DNA from: Actinomycetales bacterium UBA1383
GTDB lineage: Bacteria > Actinomycetota > Actinomycetes > Actinomycetales > Actinomycetaceae
Length of the DNA stretch: 64,000 nucleotides
NCBI GenBank assembly: GCA_002305415.1
Contig: DBQX01000131.1
Coordinates: forward strand, 6,816-70,815
Direction: 5' to 3'
The notes beneath the pieces are model-generated. The model did no database searches. It had not been told where the DNA came from and saw only the letters and a list, made by a program, of their open reading frames with translations. Below, one piece after another: positions 63,081 through 64,000 of the stretch (position 1 is its first letter; every line of letters starts with the position of its first letter). The position numbers and the translations under genes were made by a program.

Positions 63081-63679
63081 CACGGCTCCCCGGCCGGCTC
63101 CACCAGGTCCTCGGTGGTGGAAAGTGCGGTCCGGGCAGCGATCTCGAGCGCCAGGGCGAGCCGCTCGAGACCGAGCCGCGCGAGCGGCGGCACGTGCACG
63201 AAGCCCACCCGGGTCCCCTCCGGCGCGTGGTGCAGTGCCGCGAACATCACCGCGTTGCAGGCGAAGGTCCCGGCGCTGAGGGACAGCGCACACGGCACTC
63301 CGGCGGCGCGCACCGCGGCAGCCATGGCCTTGACGGGCGTGGTGGCGAGGTAGGCGGTGGGGGCGCCGACGACGACCGGCTGGCCAACCGGCTGGGCACC
63401 GGAGTTGTCGGGGATACGCGCGTCGAGAAGGTTGAGGGCGACCCGCTCAATCGTGAGCATGGGCCGGTCAGCGTACCCCGTCGCGATGACGACGTCGGGA
63501 CGCACGCGGGTCACCAGGTCGACCATTCGCGGCACGCAGGCCGCGATCTCGACGGGCAGGACCTCGGTGGCGAGGTCGACGCCCGGGAGTCCGCGACTGG
63601 CCAGTTCCCGGACTGCGAGTTCACTGGGATTCGTCGGCACGTCGCCGAAGGGACCGAAGCCGGTCAGGAGGACGAGCAT
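63077..63679 (-). CDS. pcp: Pyroglutamyl-peptidase I (C15 family)
   Basis: 200 aa. VLLTGFGPFGDVPTNPSE start; catalytic Glu in IERVALNLLDARIPDN, Cys in LSAGTFACNAVMF, His in GFVHVPPL. Removes N-terminal pyroglutamate. It lies between rpsA and coaE, which are adjacent in most relatives. Confidence 0.94.
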   Translation of the reverse strand: MLVLLTGFGPFGDVPTNPSELAVRELASRGLPGVDLATEVLPVEIAACVPRMVDLVTRVRPDVVIATGYADRPMLTIERVALNLLDARIPDNSGAQPVGQPVVVGAPTAYLATTPVKAMAAAVRAAGVPCALSLSAGTFACNAVMFAALHHAPEGTRVGFVHVPPLARLGLERLALALEIAARTALSTTEDLVEPAGEPW

Positions 63680-63732
63680 GGCACCATCATCCCCCGACCC
63701 ACCGTGGTGGGCCAGCAGACGACGGTGTCCCG

Positions 63733-63748
63733 CCCCCCAGCCGGGGGG
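63733..63748 (-). terminator. Hairpin after rpsA
   Basis: CCCCCC / GGGGGG with a 4-nt loop, 18 nt after the rpsA stop, extended by further G/C pairs. No U-tract. Likely transcript end of rpsA. Confidence 0.5.
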
Positions 63749-63766
63749 TGGGCCACCGCAGCGTAC

Positions 63767-64000
63767 TCAGTGTCCGGTCAGCTTCTCGCGCAGCGCCGCC
63801 AGTGCCTCGTCGGACGCGAGGGTCCCTTCCGACGCACTGCGGGCGGACGAGTAGGAGCTGGGCGCCTCCTCGGATCCGGCGCGCTCGGCCTCCATGGCCT
63901 GGGCCACCTGCGCCCGGTGGGCGAGCCAGCGCTCGTGGGCGAGGGCGTACTGCGCCTCCCACGCGTCCCGCTGCGCCTCGTAGCCCTCCATCCACTCGTT
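63767..64000 (-). CDS. rpsA: 30S ribosomal protein S1, C-terminal tail (5' end outside window)
   Basis: The last 77 codons of an open frame entering from beyond the right edge. The helical, Ala/Glu-rich tail ends SEGTLASDEALAALREKLTG, the typical end of S1 in Micrococcales and relatives, and the position before coaE fits rpsA. No S1 domain is inside the window. Confidence 0.85.
   Translation of the reverse strand, partial: NEWMEGYEAQRDAWEAQYALAHERWLAHRAQVAQAMEAERAGSEEAPSSYSSARSASEGTLASDEALAALREKLTGH

Overview
This window is a high-G+C (about 70% by eye) actinobacterial chromosome segment made almost entirely of core housekeeping genes. The gene content (mIHF, PafB/PafC, RbpA, WhiA, OpcA, alternative GTG starts, tightly overlapping operons) and the order rpsA-coaE-uvrB-terC-uvrA-uvrC-rapZ-yvcK-whiA-gap-pgk-tpiA-secG-rbpA facing tkt-tal-zwf-opcA-pgl point to the Actinomycetales/Micrococcales part of the phylum. 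I cannot name the genus. No insertion sequence, prophage, CRISPR array, tRNA or rRNA gene was seen.

Layout, left to right. (1) 1-7.7 kb: a truncated HelY-type helicase, a lipid kinase, TatC/TatA, a small membrane protein and PafC/PafB, all on the minus strand; then a divergent DUF3866 gene and a PH-domain membrane protein. (2) 7.7-11.5 kb: hisG-hisE, then a two-gene riboflavin transporter (RibY-RibX) behind an FMN riboswitch, then rpe. (3) 11.5-20 kb: rsmB, fmt, a HAD phosphatase, a helicase-less PriA, metK, coaBC, rpoZ, gmk and mihF. (4) 20-28.2 kb: the pyrimidine operon pyrR-pyrB-pyrC-carA-carB-pyrF, with a PyrR-type RNA hairpin over the pyrR ribosome-binding site. (5) 28.3-33.2 kb: ruvX-mltG-prepilin peptidase-aroC-aroK-like-efp-nusB. 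The aroK-like gene has lost catalytic residues, and aroB and aroE are missing from this cluster. (6) 33.2-40.4 kb: rpsD, DUF948, a 56-codon gene and alaS; rarA, a Xer recombinase and ctaB. (7) 40.6-47.1 kb, plus strand: transketolase, transaldolase, G6P dehydrogenase, OpcA and 6-phosphogluconolactonase. (8) 47.1-64 kb, minus strand: rbpA, secG, the glycolytic trio, whiA-yvcK-rapZ-uvrC-uvrA, then terC, uvrB, coaE, pcp and the tail of rpsA.

The regions join into four functional blocks: nucleotide supply, the pentose-phosphate/lower-glycolysis pair facing each other, nucleotide-excision repair (UvrA, B, C), and translation/cofactor genes.

The most interesting points are in the spaces between genes. 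Riboflavin biosynthesis genes expected beside rpe/hisE-hisG appear replaced by uptake genes. At least eight genes have a TANNNT -10 element 6-7 nt before the start codon, which predicts leaderless mRNAs; in three of them the upstream gene's TAG stop codon is itself the first half of that -10 element. All three convergent gene pairs are separated by only 3-5 bp, and in two of them the opposing stop codons form an inverted repeat. Long open frames opposite carB, uvrC, rsmB/fmt and helY are codon-bias shadows and are left out. No stretch over 300 bases lacks a gene; the longest spaces are the ctaB/tkt divergent region (about 207 bp) and the whiA/gap interval (about 202 bp).
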